From the NCBI GenBank assembly GCA_029063895.1, contig JAIDNJ010000050.1:1-38460 (forward strand): 38,460 nucleotides of DNA, written 5' to 3'. Both the position numbers and the translations under genes were made by a program. The notes beneath the pieces are model-generated. The model did not search any database and was not told where the DNA came from. It worked only from the letters and a program-made list of their open reading frames with translations. The stretch is from Muribaculaceae bacterium (lineage in GTDB: Bacteria > Bacteroidota > Bacteroidia > Bacteroidales > Muribaculaceae). This document shows, in pieces, positions 24,470-32,514 of the stretch. Each line of letters begins with the position of its first letter. Position 1 is the first letter of the stretch.

Positions 24470-24859
24470 TTACTTCACCGTTGGCTGCTTTTGATCATTC
24501 CAGGCAAGGATACCTCCCTCGAGATTGGTGACCCGATAGCCTTTGGCTGCAAGTCGTGCTGCAGCATCGGCCGAGCGTTTACCGCTGCGGCAATAGACTG
24601 CAACCGGTCGTGAGATGTCAAGTGTTTTGAGAGCATCAGTCATGAAATTGTCGTCATAAATATCGATGTTCACCGCACCGGATATGTGCCCCTCGGCAAA
24701 CTCGGTCGGCGTGCGAACGTCAAGAATCTGTTCGTCGGGATTGGTTATCAGTTTGGCAAAACCGGCGACATCGGTGTTGGTAAACTTTGCGTTGTCCTGT
24801 GCATTCATACAACTGCTGAGTCCAAACATAGTCAATAGTAGTAAAAGAAGTTGTTTCAC
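24470..24859 (-). CDS. Rhodanese-domain lipoprotein
   Basis: A 129-residue single-domain rhodanese exported as a lipoprotein. I chose the GTG at 24859 because it opens a compact signal peptide (MKQLLLLLLTMFGLSSC, Cys17); no ATG gives a better one. The rhodanese domain covers ~30-125: EQILDVRTPTEFAEGHISGA, then the active-site loop YCRSGKRS with the persulfide-forming Cys, and the GYRVTNLEGGILAW end segment. It probably handles sulfane sulfur or thiols in the periplasm; the physiological donor is unknown. It lies 76 bases after nuoN, but a terminator separates them, so it is likely its own transcript or fed by read-through. Confidence 0.88.
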   Translation of the reverse strand: MKQLLLLLLTMFGLSSCMNAQDNAKFTNTDVAGFAKLITNPDEQILDVRTPTEFAEGHISGAVNIDIYDDNFMTDALKTLDISRPVAVYCRSGKRSADAAARLAAKGYRVTNLEGGILAWNDQKQPTVK

Positions 24860-24881
24860 GATTAAAAAATTTAGATATATA

Positions 24882-24914
24882 CAAAAGATGGCGTGCCAAA
24901 GTTGACACACCATC
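24882..24914 (-). terminator. Terminator closing the atp-nuo block
   Basis: On the minus strand a 9-bp stem (GATGGTGTG with CACGCCATC, one U-G pair) has a TCAACTTTGG loop and is followed by TTTTGTATATAT. It lies 21 bases past the nuoN stop and belongs to the same TCAA-core terminator group. Confidence 0.8.
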
Positions 24915-24935
24915 CAATTGTATTTAGTTTTGCTC

Positions 24936-26405
24936 TTAGAGTTCGAGAAGAAGCGTACCGCTTGATGTCATCGAGAGGATGGCATTGTAGAAGCAGCTTA
25001 CAATACCGAGCAGGATGATACCTGCAACTGAAATCCAGAGACCGAGACGCTCGCTGCAAGACGAACGGAAGGAGGGGATGACACACTCGTTCTCGGTGTT
25101 GATAAACATTGCCTTAACAACAAGGAGGTAGTAGTAGAGAGAGATGATAGTGTTGATAAGGGCGATGAGCACGAGAACATAGATTGCGGTCGAACCCTGC
25201 TGAATTGCTCCGGTAAAGATAAAGAACTTGGAGAAGAACCCGGCAAACGGAGGAATACCTGCAAGAGAGAACATAGCAAGCATCATGGCAACCGAAAGAC
25301 GCGGATTGGTTTTGTACAATCCGTTGTAGTCGGTCATGTCAAGCTTGCCGGTTGCATTCTCGATAGCACCGATAACACCAAAGGCTGCAAGGTTGGAGAA
25401 GATGTAAACAAGGATGTAATACATCATTGAAGCGAGACCCGTAGTGTTGTAGGCAATCACACCGAGCATGATGTAGCCGGCCTGTGATACAGATGAGAAC
25501 GCGAGGAAGCGTTTCATGTTGCGCTGACGGATGGCAAAGAGGTTACCGACAGTGATTGTAAGGATGATGAGCGCATAGAGCATCCATTCCCATGCATCGC
25601 TGTAGAACTGGCCGAATGCCTGAACAAGAATCACGAGGAACGCAAACGCGGCTGCACCTTTTGAGATAACCGACAGATAAGAGGTCACCGAAGTGGGAGC
25701 GCCCTGATATACGTCGGCGGTCCAGAGGTGGAACGGCACGAGCGAGAGCTTGAATCCGATACCCGAGATGACAAAGGCGATAGCCATTGTGAGCATCACC
25801 GAGTTGGCGGCACCGAGAGCCGAATAGATGTCGCTGAAGTAAAGCGAACCCGACAGACCGTAAACAAAAGACAGACCCATCATGAAGATGGCCGACGAGA
25901 ATACGGCAGTGAGGATATATTTGATAGCGGCTTCGTGGCTTTCATAATGTTTCTTGTCAAAGGCAACCATAGCGGCAAGGGGAAGTGATGCCGACTCAAG
26001 ACCAATGACAAAGAGGAGGAAGTGACGGGCCGAAATCATGAGGTACATACCGAAGAGTGTCAGCAGGAGCAATTCATAAAACTCGCCGCGACGCATGATC
26101 TGGAACTCGGAGTTGGCCCACTGGGTTGCCTGAATGAGAACAATGAGCACACCCACATTGAGGATGTTCTTGATTGTCGACATCACAGGACCGGTAACAT
26201 ACATTCCGGCAAAAGCGCTTGTGTACTCACAAGCCGACAGACAGCAGAACGATGCCACGGTGAAAATCGCAAACACTCCACAGGTGAAACCTGCGGTCGC
26301 GTTCAAAGCCTTTTTAGGCATGAACGTGTCATAGAGGAAGACCAGGAGAAAGACAATAAGGAGTCCGATCTCCTGCTTCATTGCTAAAAACTGAGAATAG
26401 TCCAT
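24936..26405 (-). CDS. nuoN: NADH-quinone oxidoreductase (complex I) subunit N
   Basis: A 489-residue antiporter-like membrane subunit of complex I, one of the three that move protons. About 14 hydrophobic helices. The family proton-channel motif is FKLSLVPFHLWTADVYQGAP (near 215-235), followed by TSVTSYLSVISKGAAAFAF with the conserved central Lys. A second conserved stretch lies near 300 (RFLAFSSVSQAGYIMLG). Length is normal for NuoN. Last gene of the block; it starts 15 bases after the nuoM stop and is followed by a terminator. Confidence 0.95.
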   Translation of the reverse strand: MDYSQFLAMKQEIGLLIVFLLVFLYDTFMPKKALNATAGFTCGVFAIFTVASFCCLSACEYTSAFAGMYVTGPVMSTIKNILNVGVLIVLIQATQWANSEFQIMRRGEFYELLLLTLFGMYLMISARHFLLFVIGLESASLPLAAMVAFDKKHYESHEAAIKYILTAVFSSAIFMMGLSFVYGLSGSLYFSDIYSALGAANSVMLTMAIAFVISGIGFKLSLVPFHLWTADVYQGAPTSVTSYLSVISKGAAAFAFLVILVQAFGQFYSDAWEWMLYALIILTITVGNLFAIRQRNMKRFLAFSSVSQAGYIMLGVIAYNTTGLASMMYYILVYIFSNLAAFGVIGAIENATGKLDMTDYNGLYKTNPRLSVAMMLAMFSLAGIPPFAGFFSKFFIFTGAIQQGSTAIYVLVLIALINTIISLYYYLLVVKAMFINTENECVIPSFRSSCSERLGLWISVAGIILLGIVSCFYNAILSMTSSGTLLLEL

Positions 26406-26420
26406 TATTTGTCGTTTTCG

Positions 26421-27986
26421 TTAGTTCATTCCCAAAAATGCAGCGATACCCGAGTGTTGAGTAAAGTTGAGCACCGAGAATATTTCGGGTGAGAAAGTAA
26501 ATTTAATCAGATTGATGAAGAAGTTGGGGAAGCAACCGATTCCGGCAACACAGATGATGAGAGTGGCGGTCGAGAGACGTTCCCACCAGGTGGCATCGGT
26601 GAGCTCGCGGTGATGGTCGTCATAAACCGGACCAAGAAGGAGCTTGCCGACAACACGGAGGATATAAACCGCTGTAATCACAATCGAGCAGCAAGCGATG
26701 ATAGTGAACACGAGGCGGAGTGAACCTGCTCCGGCGAGATAATCGGCCATACCCTGCTGGAATGAACCGACAAAGATTGTCATCTCGGCTACGAATCCCG
26801 AGAGTCCGGGAAGACCGAGCGACGCCATACCGGCGATTACATAGCAAACGGCGAGATAAGGCATGATTTGCATGAGACCGCCCATCTGACGGATATCACG
26901 TGTGTGGGTACGTCCGTAAATCATACCGATGAGTGCAAAGAAGAGTGCTGTCATGAGACCGTGTGAAAGCATCTGCATGATTGCGCCCGACATTGCGGTG
27001 GTGTTGAGCATGAGGATCGCAAAAAGAACGAGACCGCAGTGGCTCACCGACGAGTAGGCGTTGATATACTTGAGGTCGGTCTGGACACAAGCCGAGAACG
27101 CACCATAGACAACCGAGATACCGGTGAGGATAAGGAAAATCCATGCGAGTTCGTTTGCGGCATAAGGCATCAGATAGATTGCCACGCGGAAACATCCGTA
27201 ACCTCCCAGTTTCATGAGCACGCCTGCGTGAAGCATTGACACGGCTGTAGGAGCTGAAGCATGACCGTCAGGGCTCCATGTATGGAACGGGAACATTGCA
27301 CCGAGCACGCCGAAACCGACAAATGTCATGGGGAAGAGGAAGAGCTGCCAGTTTTCCGAGATTGCACCGTTTTGGGCAATTTCAAGAAGATTCCATGTCA
27401 AGGGCTGACCTTCGGGAGCCGAGTGATAGTAGATACCGATGAGACCGAGCATGAGGAATGCCGAGCCACCCATAAGCATCAGTGTCAGCTTCATTGCCGA
27501 ATAGTTCTTGTTGCCCGAACCCCATACACCGATAAGGAGGTACATGGGAATAAGAGCTACCTCATAGAACATGAACATGGTGAACAGGTCGATTGAGATG
27601 AAGAAGCCAAACACACCTGTCGAGAGAAGGATGAGCCAAAGGAAAAATTCTTTGGGCTGGGCAATTGTCCATGAAGCAAACGAGCCTGTGAGAAGGATAA
27701 TCGATGAAAGAAGAATCATCGCTACCGAGATACCGTCGACACCGACAGCGAGATTGATGTTGAGCGGAGTGAACCATGACCATGAACCCATATAGAGCAT
27801 CGGATCGGTCGCACCCACGTGACGGAGATGCAGATAATCGACAAGCAGGTAAACCGAGAGGGCTGTGAGGGCGAGAGAGCCGACAACGGCCACGGCGCGA
27901 ATCTGCTTGACATTCTGACAAAGGGCCACTCCGGCGAGCATTAACACCGGGATAACCACGAAATATATTAAGATATTGTCGAACAT
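26421..27986 (-). CDS. nuoM: NADH-quinone oxidoreductase (complex I) subunit M
   Basis: A 521-residue antiporter-like membrane subunit of complex I with about 14 helices. The signature lies near 230-265 (MFPFHTWSPDGHASAPTAVS, then MLHAGVLMKLGGYGCFR) with the conserved channel Lys. The helix-5 Glu region is present in IDLFTMFMFYEVALIPMYLL. YINAYSSVSHCGLVLFAI and SHGLMTALFFALIGMIYGR are further family landmarks. The order L-M-N and the 34- and 15-base spacings to its neighbours place it in one transcript. Length and motifs are intact. Confidence 0.95.
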   Translation of the reverse strand: MFDNILIYFVVIPVLMLAGVALCQNVKQIRAVAVVGSLALTALSVYLLVDYLHLRHVGATDPMLYMGSWSWFTPLNINLAVGVDGISVAMILLSSIILLTGSFASWTIAQPKEFFLWLILLSTGVFGFFISIDLFTMFMFYEVALIPMYLLIGVWGSGNKNYSAMKLTLMLMGGSAFLMLGLIGIYYHSAPEGQPLTWNLLEIAQNGAISENWQLFLFPMTFVGFGVLGAMFPFHTWSPDGHASAPTAVSMLHAGVLMKLGGYGCFRVAIYLMPYAANELAWIFLILTGISVVYGAFSACVQTDLKYINAYSSVSHCGLVLFAILMLNTTAMSGAIMQMLSHGLMTALFFALIGMIYGRTHTRDIRQMGGLMQIMPYLAVCYVIAGMASLGLPGLSGFVAEMTIFVGSFQQGMADYLAGAGSLRLVFTIIACCSIVITAVYILRVVGKLLLGPVYDDHHRELTDATWWERLSTATLIICVAGIGCFPNFFINLIKFTFSPEIFSVLNFTQHSGIAAFLGMN

Positions 27987-28020
27987 AGCTTACTGTTTTG
28001 ATGATTGGCTTTAATTGACA

Positions 28021-30051
28021 TTATAGCAAGCAGATTGCTGTGATTGAACCGAGGAGGATAACACCGATGAGGTAAATCCAGACATACATCTGAACATTGC
28101 CCGACTGGAGACCGCGAATCGACCACGAAGCCTTGTTGGTGATGGTAGCGAAGCCATCCATTGTACCGTCGATGATGTGACGGTCAAACCATGCGATAGG
28201 TTTGCAGACAAGGCCAAAGATGATGCGGTGAGTGATGAACATGTAAAGTTCGTCCCAGTAGAAACGGTGGTAGCACCAGTCCCAGAGAGCGGGAAGAGCG
28301 TTGCGCATTTTGGCGGGAAGTTCGTTCTCGGTTTTGTACATCTTCATTGCGATGAGGATAGCGACAACAGCTACGGTAAGGCTTATTGCGGCAACCGACC
28401 AGTCAAGATTCGCAAGGTTGGTAAAGAAGTTGACCGACTCAAACATGGGGTGACCGTTCCAGGTTACAAGATTTCCGAAGGGAACGAAACCGGCAAGACA
28501 TGAAACCACGGCAAGAATTACGAGCGGGAGTGTCATTGTCCAGGCCTGATCATGGGGTGCGTGGTGAGGATCATGCACTTTATGTTCTTTCCACCAGAAG
28601 ATGAGGAAGTAGAGACGGAACATGTAGAAGGCGGTGAGGCCGGCTACAAGCGACATCCAGATATACCAGAAAATCGAATGACCGAAGCAAGCGGTGAGGA
28701 TTTCATCTTTTGAGAAGAATCCGGCAAAGGGAATGATACCGGCGATTGCAAGACAGCCAATCAGGAAGGTGATGTGGGTGATGGGCATATACTTGCGGAG
28801 GCCGTGCATCGCTGTATAGTCGTTTGAACCGATAGCGTGGATAAGAGCACCTGCACAAAGGAAGAGGAGCGCCTTGAACATGGCGTGGGTAAAGAGGTGG
28901 AACATCGAAGCCATGTAGCCGAGACCGTGGTGGAACTCGGGACGGGCAACGCCGAGCGAAACCATCATGAAGGCAATCTGAGAGATTGTCGAGAAGGCAA
29001 GCACGCGTTTGATGTCAATCTGAACGCAGGCAACCATCGCCGCATAGAAGGCGGTCAGAGCACCAACCACAACGATGATGTTGAGCGCGGCAGTCTCCAT
29101 GAGATAGAGCGGGAAGAGACGGGCCACGAGATAAACGCCGGCGACAACCATTGTAGCAGCGTGGATGAGTGCCGATACAGGGGTAGGACCTTCCATCGCA
29201 TCGGGAAGCCATATGTGGAGGGGCATCATTGCCGATTTACCCATACCACCCATGAAGATGAGCACAAGCGCCCAGGTCAGTACCGACGCGCCCATGAATG
29301 TTGAGGCGGGATTCTCGGTAAAGAGGGTAAGAATCGAGTTGGCTGTACCCTCGCTCACCTGATAAACATTGTTGAGACCCTCGACAGCCACCGAAGTGAG
29401 CTGGGTGAAGTCAAATGTTCCGGCATAGAACGAGAGGATGAGGATACCGATGAGGAAGCCAAGGTCGGCAAAGCGGGTAACGATAAATGCTTTTTTAGAA
29501 GCCGATACAGCCGACGGACGGGTGTAGTAGAAACCGATGAGAAGATAAGATGAAGCACCCACAAGCTCCCAGAAAATATACATCTGGAAAATATTGGTTG
29601 CTACAACCAACCCGAGCATCGAGAACGAGAAGAGCGAAAGGAAAGCGTAAAAACGCTGGAAACCTTTTTCCCAAACACCATGATGGTCACGCATGTAACC
29701 GTTGCTGTAGAGGTGAACCATGAACGAGATGGTGGTGATGACCACAAGCATCATGGCCGAAATCGGGTCGATGAGGAAACCGAGTCTCAAAACAAGAGAC
29801 GGGGTGAACTGAAGCCAGGTTACATTGAAAACAATCTGCTGGAGACGTTCACCGTCGGCATTGATAAAGTCGGGGTTACCCGAGAAGAAATAGGTAAAGG
29901 CGACTGTATAGGCGCAGATAAGAGTCACGCCCATACCGGCAGTACCGAGGATGCCGGCAAGCCTATGGCTCATATATTTACCGAGCAGTCCCAGAAAAAG
30001 GAACATGAACAGCGGTAAAGCCAGAATTATGATAGGTAATGTAGCGTCCAT
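28021..30051 (-). CDS. nuoL: NADH-quinone oxidoreductase (complex I) subunit L
   Basis: A 676-residue subunit, the distal proton-pumping antiporter-like module of complex I. About 16 helices including the extra C-terminal ones that carry the long lateral helix in this subunit. The signature near 265-300 reads GGMGKSAMMPLHIWLPDAME, then GPTPVSALIHAATMVVAGVY, with the conserved Lys and His. The NIFQMYIFWELVGASSYLLI segment carries the helix-5 Glu. A His-rich loop (KEHKVHDPHHAPHDQ) near 480-495 lies between late helices. It starts 5 bases after the nuoK stop, so translational coupling is likely. Confidence 0.95.
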   Translation of the reverse strand: MDATLPIIILALPLFMFLFLGLLGKYMSHRLAGILGTAGMGVTLICAYTVAFTYFFSGNPDFINADGERLQQIVFNVTWLQFTPSLVLRLGFLIDPISAMMLVVITTISFMVHLYSNGYMRDHHGVWEKGFQRFYAFLSLFSFSMLGLVVATNIFQMYIFWELVGASSYLLIGFYYTRPSAVSASKKAFIVTRFADLGFLIGILILSFYAGTFDFTQLTSVAVEGLNNVYQVSEGTANSILTLFTENPASTFMGASVLTWALVLIFMGGMGKSAMMPLHIWLPDAMEGPTPVSALIHAATMVVAGVYLVARLFPLYLMETAALNIIVVVGALTAFYAAMVACVQIDIKRVLAFSTISQIAFMMVSLGVARPEFHHGLGYMASMFHLFTHAMFKALLFLCAGALIHAIGSNDYTAMHGLRKYMPITHITFLIGCLAIAGIIPFAGFFSKDEILTACFGHSIFWYIWMSLVAGLTAFYMFRLYFLIFWWKEHKVHDPHHAPHDQAWTMTLPLVILAVVSCLAGFVPFGNLVTWNGHPMFESVNFFTNLANLDWSVAAISLTVAVVAILIAMKMYKTENELPAKMRNALPALWDWCYHRFYWDELYMFITHRIIFGLVCKPIAWFDRHIIDGTMDGFATITNKASWSIRGLQSGNVQMYVWIYLIGVILLGSITAICLL

Positions 30052-30056
30052 AGGTC

Positions 30057-30368
30057 TTAAAATTTCATTTTATTGATTTCACGGACATCAATGTCAGAAG
30101 CGACACGGAAGATATTGATGATAATGGCTATGGCGAGAGCCGTTTCAGCGGCCGCGATAGCGATTGCAAAAAGCGTGAAGAACATGCCTTCCATATTGCC
30201 TGGGAAAAGGAAGCGGTTGAAGACAACAAAATTGATGTCGACCGCGTTGAGCATCAGTTCCAGCGAAATGAGGATGGCAATCATGTTTTTACGGGTGATG
30301 AATCCGTAGACGCCGCAGCAGAACATGAAGAGCGACGGGATGAGGTAATAAATCATTGTCAATTCCAT
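30057..30368 (-). CDS. nuoK: NADH-quinone oxidoreductase (complex I) subunit K
   Basis: A 103-residue, three-helix membrane subunit of complex I. The two buried Glu residues of the family are present: Glu37 in ILISLELMLNAVD and Glu75 in AIAAAETALAIAI. The end IINIFRVASDIDVREINKMKF is typical of the Bacteroidetes form. The start could be the Met at 30368 or the one four codons later; the first leaves a 6-base gap to nuoJ. Overall length is normal (about 100). Confidence 0.95.
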   Translation of the reverse strand: MELTMIYYLIPSLFMFCCGVYGFITRKNMIAILISLELMLNAVDINFVVFNRFLFPGNMEGMFFTLFAIAIAAAETALAIAIIINIFRVASDIDVREINKMKF

Positions 30369-30374
30369 AGCTCA

Positions 30375-30887
30375 TTAACGTTTACGGGCGATTACGACAC
30401 CGCCGATTATACATGCAAGTAACAACACACTGACAGCCTCGAAAGGAAGGAGATACTGATAATGGGCGGTTCCCATGAGAGCCTCTCCAACCTTTTGCAT
30501 ATCGGGATTGGACATCTCGGGACGCGATACCAGCATTTCACAACGGCTCAGAAGTGACCACGCTGCCACGATAAACATAGCGGCGGCGCCAATTAAACCG
30601 ATTGTTTTAGACTTTGAGGCGAGTTTCTCGCTATTGTCGCCGGGATGGCTCGTCAAAAGGATAGAGAAGACGAACAGAACGACAATACCACCTGCGTAAA
30701 CCGCAATCTGCACAGCGCCGAGGAACTCATAATCGAGTTGGAAATAGATGGCGGCAGTAGCAAACAGCGAAAATAGCAGGTAAGTCGCGGCACGAAGAAT
30801 CTTTCGTGTCGTGACAGCGAGAATCGAGAAGATGACAATCGCAAGCGCGATTACCACATACATGATTATACTTCCTACTGATTCCAT
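30375..30887 (-). CDS. nuoJ: NADH-quinone oxidoreductase (complex I) subunit J
   Basis: A 170-residue membrane subunit of complex I with five hydrophobic helices. The conserved third helix is seen in QLDYEFLGAVQIAVYAGGIV, with VLFVFSILLTS following; in solved complexes this helix carries a pi-bulge that takes part in coupling. The soluble loop near 115-140 (SRPEMSNPDMQKVGEALMG) precedes the last helix. It lies 17 bases after the second nuoI frame and 6 bases before nuoK. Length fits the family. Confidence 0.93.
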   Translation of the reverse strand: MESVGSIIMYVVIALAIVIFSILAVTTRKILRAATYLLFSLFATAAIYFQLDYEFLGAVQIAVYAGGIVVLFVFSILLTSHPGDNSEKLASKSKTIGLIGAAAMFIVAAWSLLSRCEMLVSRPEMSNPDMQKVGEALMGTAHYQYLLPFEAVSVLLLACIIGGVVIARKR

Positions 30888-30904
30888 ATTGTAGATTGAT
30901 TTTA

Positions 30905-31261
30905 TTATTCAGGTTTGGCTTCGGCGGCTGGTGCGGCTCCTTCTTGACTGGCAGCAGCGGCGGCAGCAGCGGCCTTCTTGGCGGCAGCAGCTTTCATTGC
31001 AGCCTCGATACGTGCTTTTTTAGCGGCCTCGGCAGCAGCTTTTTCCTCGGGTGTGGGTTCTGGATCAGGAACCTCGGGGAGATAGTTGAGCTGTTTCACA
31101 AGTTTTGAACGGGTAAATACAGCCTGTTCAAAGTCGTTAGAAAAATCAAGAGCATTGGTCGGACATGTTGTGACACAAAGCTGACAGAATGTACAGCTGC
31201 CGAGATCATAGATGTAACGGTCGAGCTTTTTCTTTTTCTTGCCGTCGGGAGTCTCTACCAT
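30905..31261 (-). CDS. nuoI: NuoI, C-terminal half (second 4Fe-4S motif) with Ala/Lys-rich tail
   Basis: A 118-residue frame encoding the second half of the complex I ferredoxin-like subunit. It starts MVETPDGKKKKKLDRYIYDL and has one cluster motif: Cys23, Cys26, Cys29 and Cys33 in CTFCQLCVTTCP. FEQAVFTRSKLVKQLN matches the normal end of the Bacteroidetes protein. Beyond that comes an unusual ~57-residue tail, first Pro/Glu-rich (LPEVPDPEPTPEEK) then Ala/Lys-rich (KAAAAKKAAAAAAAA). Its ATG overlaps the TAG of the first half by 7 bases. One extra A in the AAAA run at the junction would fuse the frames into ~205 residues reading ...PLRLK-MVETPDG. It is therefore a split gene, a frameshift slip site, or a sequence error. 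Confidence 0.85.
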   Translation of the reverse strand: MVETPDGKKKKKLDRYIYDLGSCTFCQLCVTTCPTNALDFSNDFEQAVFTRSKLVKQLNYLPEVPDPEPTPEEKAAAEAAKKARIEAAMKAAAAKKAAAAAAAASQEGAAPAAEAKPE

Positions 31262-31521
31262 TTTAGTCTCAACGGTATTGTACCGTTGGGACAGTTACGT
31301 TCACAGGTTCCGCAAGCAATACATTTGTGGCGTCCTTCGTTGTCATAGATAAGTTCAAGACATGCGCGGAATCGCTGGGCCACGTGGTGAGTTTCGCGAT
31401 TTTCGGGATATTTTTCGGTAATCTTCGGCGTAACAAATTCTTTACCGGTTACCGAAAGTCCTTTTACAAGGCTCGCAATACCGGTGCCTAATGATGAAAA
31501 ATAATCTTTTACACTACCCAT
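31255..31521 (-). CDS. nuoI: NuoI, N-terminal half (first 4Fe-4S motif)
   Basis: An 88-residue frame encoding the first half of NuoI, which carries electrons through two 4Fe-4S clusters to the quinone site. It has the amphipathic N-terminus (YFSSLGTGIASLVKGLSVTG), the family segment TPKITEKYPENRETHHVAQR, and one cluster motif: Cys67, Cys70, Cys73 and Cys77 in CIACGTCERNCPNGTI. After GTI the frame runs PLRLKW and stops at TAG (31257-31255). In the two-cluster ferredoxin fold the fourth Cys of each motif binds the other cluster, so this half cannot build normal clusters without the second half. It starts 35 bases after the atpG stop. Confidence 0.85.
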   Translation of the reverse strand: MGSVKDYFSSLGTGIASLVKGLSVTGKEFVTPKITEKYPENRETHHVAQRFRACLELIYDNEGRHKCIACGTCERNCPNGTIPLRLKW

Positions 31522-31556
31522 AGAAAATGAATATGCTAATTAATGAATTAAGTTTT

Positions 31557-32441
31557 CTATTTGACCTGTCCGCCGAGAATATCAAGGAGCTCGGTTGTGA
31601 TGCTCTGCTGGCGGAGTTTGTTATATTCAAGCTGGAGCTGTTCAAGAAGCTTTTTGGCATTATCATTTGCGCTCTGCATTGCCATCACTCGCGCAGCCTG
31701 CTCGGCGGCACGGTTCTCAGTGAAAACTTCCTGCATGAGCGACAACAGATAAAGCGGTAATACAGCGCGGAAAATTGTAGGTGCATCCGGTTCAAAAATG
31801 TAGGGACGCGATGACGCGGCTGTCCCTTCAAGTCCGTTAAATTTGTCAGACGAAATGGGCAGCAGCTGTTCGGTCACAGGCATCTGGCGACTCACGCTCT
31901 TGAAATTCATATACAGAATGTCAATTTGGTCAAGCGAGCCACTGGTAAATGAATCGCGCAAAACACCGGTAAAGCGTTTGACGGCATCACCTGACGATTT
32001 GGAATCAATACCGTCGACAGGCGCCACGGTTATGTTTGCATCATCGAGTTTACGGACAGCCTTACACATTTTTGCACCGACAGGAATAACGGTGATTTTC
32101 ACACCCTCGCCAAAACGACGGCGATAGTCGGCTATATTACCAAGTAAAATCTTGAACAGGTTAACATTATAGGCACCACAGAGACCGTCGTCCGAACCCC
32201 AGACTACCAGCCCGAGATTCTGAACCGGACGTTCTTCAAGAAGGGGCGACGAAACCGGAGCATCGGCCGAAAGCAGATTCCCGATAATGGTTTCGACCTG
32301 CTTGCGGAAAGGAAGCTGCTTTTTGAGGGCAGATTCGGCTTTATGCATTTTTGCAGACGAAATCATTTTCATGGCACCGGTGATTTTCTCGGAAGAAGCC
32401 ACCGAACCAATTCGTCCTTTTAATTCTCGGAGGGTTGCCAT
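31557..32441 (-). CDS. atpG: ATP synthase F1 gamma subunit
   Basis: A 294-residue central-shaft subunit of the F1 motor. The N-terminal helix (MATLRELKGRIGSVASSEKI then TGAMKMISSAKMHKAESAL) and the C-terminal helix (MQSANDNAKKLLEQLQLEYN then KLRQQSITTELLDILGG) are the two parts of the rotating coiled coil. The Rossmann-like middle starts GLVVWGSDDGLCGAYNVNLF. Length is normal for Bacteroidetes. It is the last atp gene and lies 73 bases after atpA; only 35 bases separate it from nuoI, with no terminator hairpin seen between. Confidence 0.96.
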   Translation of the reverse strand: MATLRELKGRIGSVASSEKITGAMKMISSAKMHKAESALKKQLPFRKQVETIIGNLLSADAPVSSPLLEERPVQNLGLVVWGSDDGLCGAYNVNLFKILLGNIADYRRRFGEGVKITVIPVGAKMCKAVRKLDDANITVAPVDGIDSKSSGDAVKRFTGVLRDSFTSGSLDQIDILYMNFKSVSRQMPVTEQLLPISSDKFNGLEGTAASSRPYIFEPDAPTIFRAVLPLYLLSLMQEVFTENRAAEQAARVMAMQSANDNAKKLLEQLQLEYNKLRQQSITTELLDILGGQVK

Positions 32442-32514
32442 TGCAGAATATAATGTTAATTATTTGGATTTGCTGTGATATGATGATTTTAAACAGATAA
32501 TCAGAGTGTCATTG

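Noticed and set aside
30905-31521. Calling nuoI a pseudogene
   Set aside because: Both halves keep every cluster Cys and lie in an intact operon, and a single base would restore the frame; sequence error or an expressed split gene is at least as likely.
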